Below, one piece after another: positions 30,041 to 30,046 of a stretch of 30,046 bases of DNA. Origin of the DNA: Flemingiibacterium sp045579745 (lineage in GTDB: Bacteria > Bacillota > Clostridia > Oscillospirales > CAG-272). Made by a program: the position numbers and the translations under genes. The stretch covers positions 1 through 30,046 of the forward strand of contig JAZNMQ010000080.1 of the NCBI GenBank assembly GCA_045579745.1, given 5' to 3'. The notes under the pieces are model-generated. The model saw nothing but the letters and a program-made list of their open reading frames with translations, had not been told where the DNA came from and did not search any database. Position 1 is the first letter of the stretch. Each line of letters opens with the position of its first letter.

Positions 30041-30046
30041 ATTTAT

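Noticed and set aside
1..30046. Defence island, prophage or secretion system as the hidden novel system
   Set aside because: No integrase, transposase, restriction, toxin-antitoxin, Cas or phage structural gene was recognised; gene content is mostly core metabolism.

Overview
The window looks like ordinary chromosomal sequence from a low-to-mid GC Firmicute of class Clostridia, probably in or near the Oscillospirales/Ruminococcaceae. This is inferred from strong AGGAGG-type ribosome binding sites, TATAAT/TTGACA-like promoters, HPr kinase/phosphorylase, a ZTP riboswitch on a stand-alone AICAR transformylase, a DUF1292 protein, a stalk-domain (copper amine oxidase N-like) secreted protein, and GC-rich palindromic intergenic repeats of a kind I associate with gut Clostridia. 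I see no tRNA, rRNA, CRISPR array, transposase, phage gene or recognisable defence island.

Layout. 1-3.8 kb (minus): hprK, a sugar-1-phosphate nucleotidyltransferase and galE (cut by the window edge), preceded by a small secreted stalk-domain protein. 3.8-5.3 kb (plus): ZTP riboswitch with terminator controlling an AICARFT-only PurH. 5.4-9.6 kb (plus): an FtsX-type ABC permease/ATPase pair and an XRE-family regulator with AT-richer codons; both promoters carry a similar AAGGCAG..CCGCCTT dyad. 9.6-10 kb: repeat-rich spacer. 10-17.9 kb (minus): a compact six-gene run, ftsK/spoIIIE, dTMP kinase, DJ-1/PfpI protein, 5-formyl-THF cyclo-ligase, CPBP membrane protein and mltG, the last with about fifteen 10-residue Pro/Gln repeats.

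18-20.8 kb (plus): a TauE/SafE-type permease split into two overlapping half-genes, then a translationally coupled aldo/keto reductase (with ferredoxin-like C-terminus) and M55 D-aminopeptidase. 20.8-21.1 kb: a MITE-like repeat. 21.1-24 kb: divergent PRPP synthetase and MATE exporter. 24.2-27.4 kb (minus): kinase-fold protein, uracil-DNA-glycosylase-like protein and RlmD-type rRNA methyltransferase. 27.45-27.72 kb (minus): a promoter-bearing, strongly structured RNA that I cannot assign to a family with certainty; it is the best candidate here for something not already explained. 27.8-30 kb: DUF1292 protein, a Dabb-domain protein, CorA-type Mg2+ channel and an ABM-domain monooxygenase.

Most genes are housekeeping (sugar nucleotides, purines, PRPP, cell division, peptidoglycan, rRNA modification). 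The interesting material is mostly in RNA and regulatory DNA (riboswitch, structured RNA, shared dyads, palindromic repeats) and in variant protein architectures (split TSUP, repeat-extended MltG, non-canonical kinase, CPBP protein lacking a motif-2 histidine).
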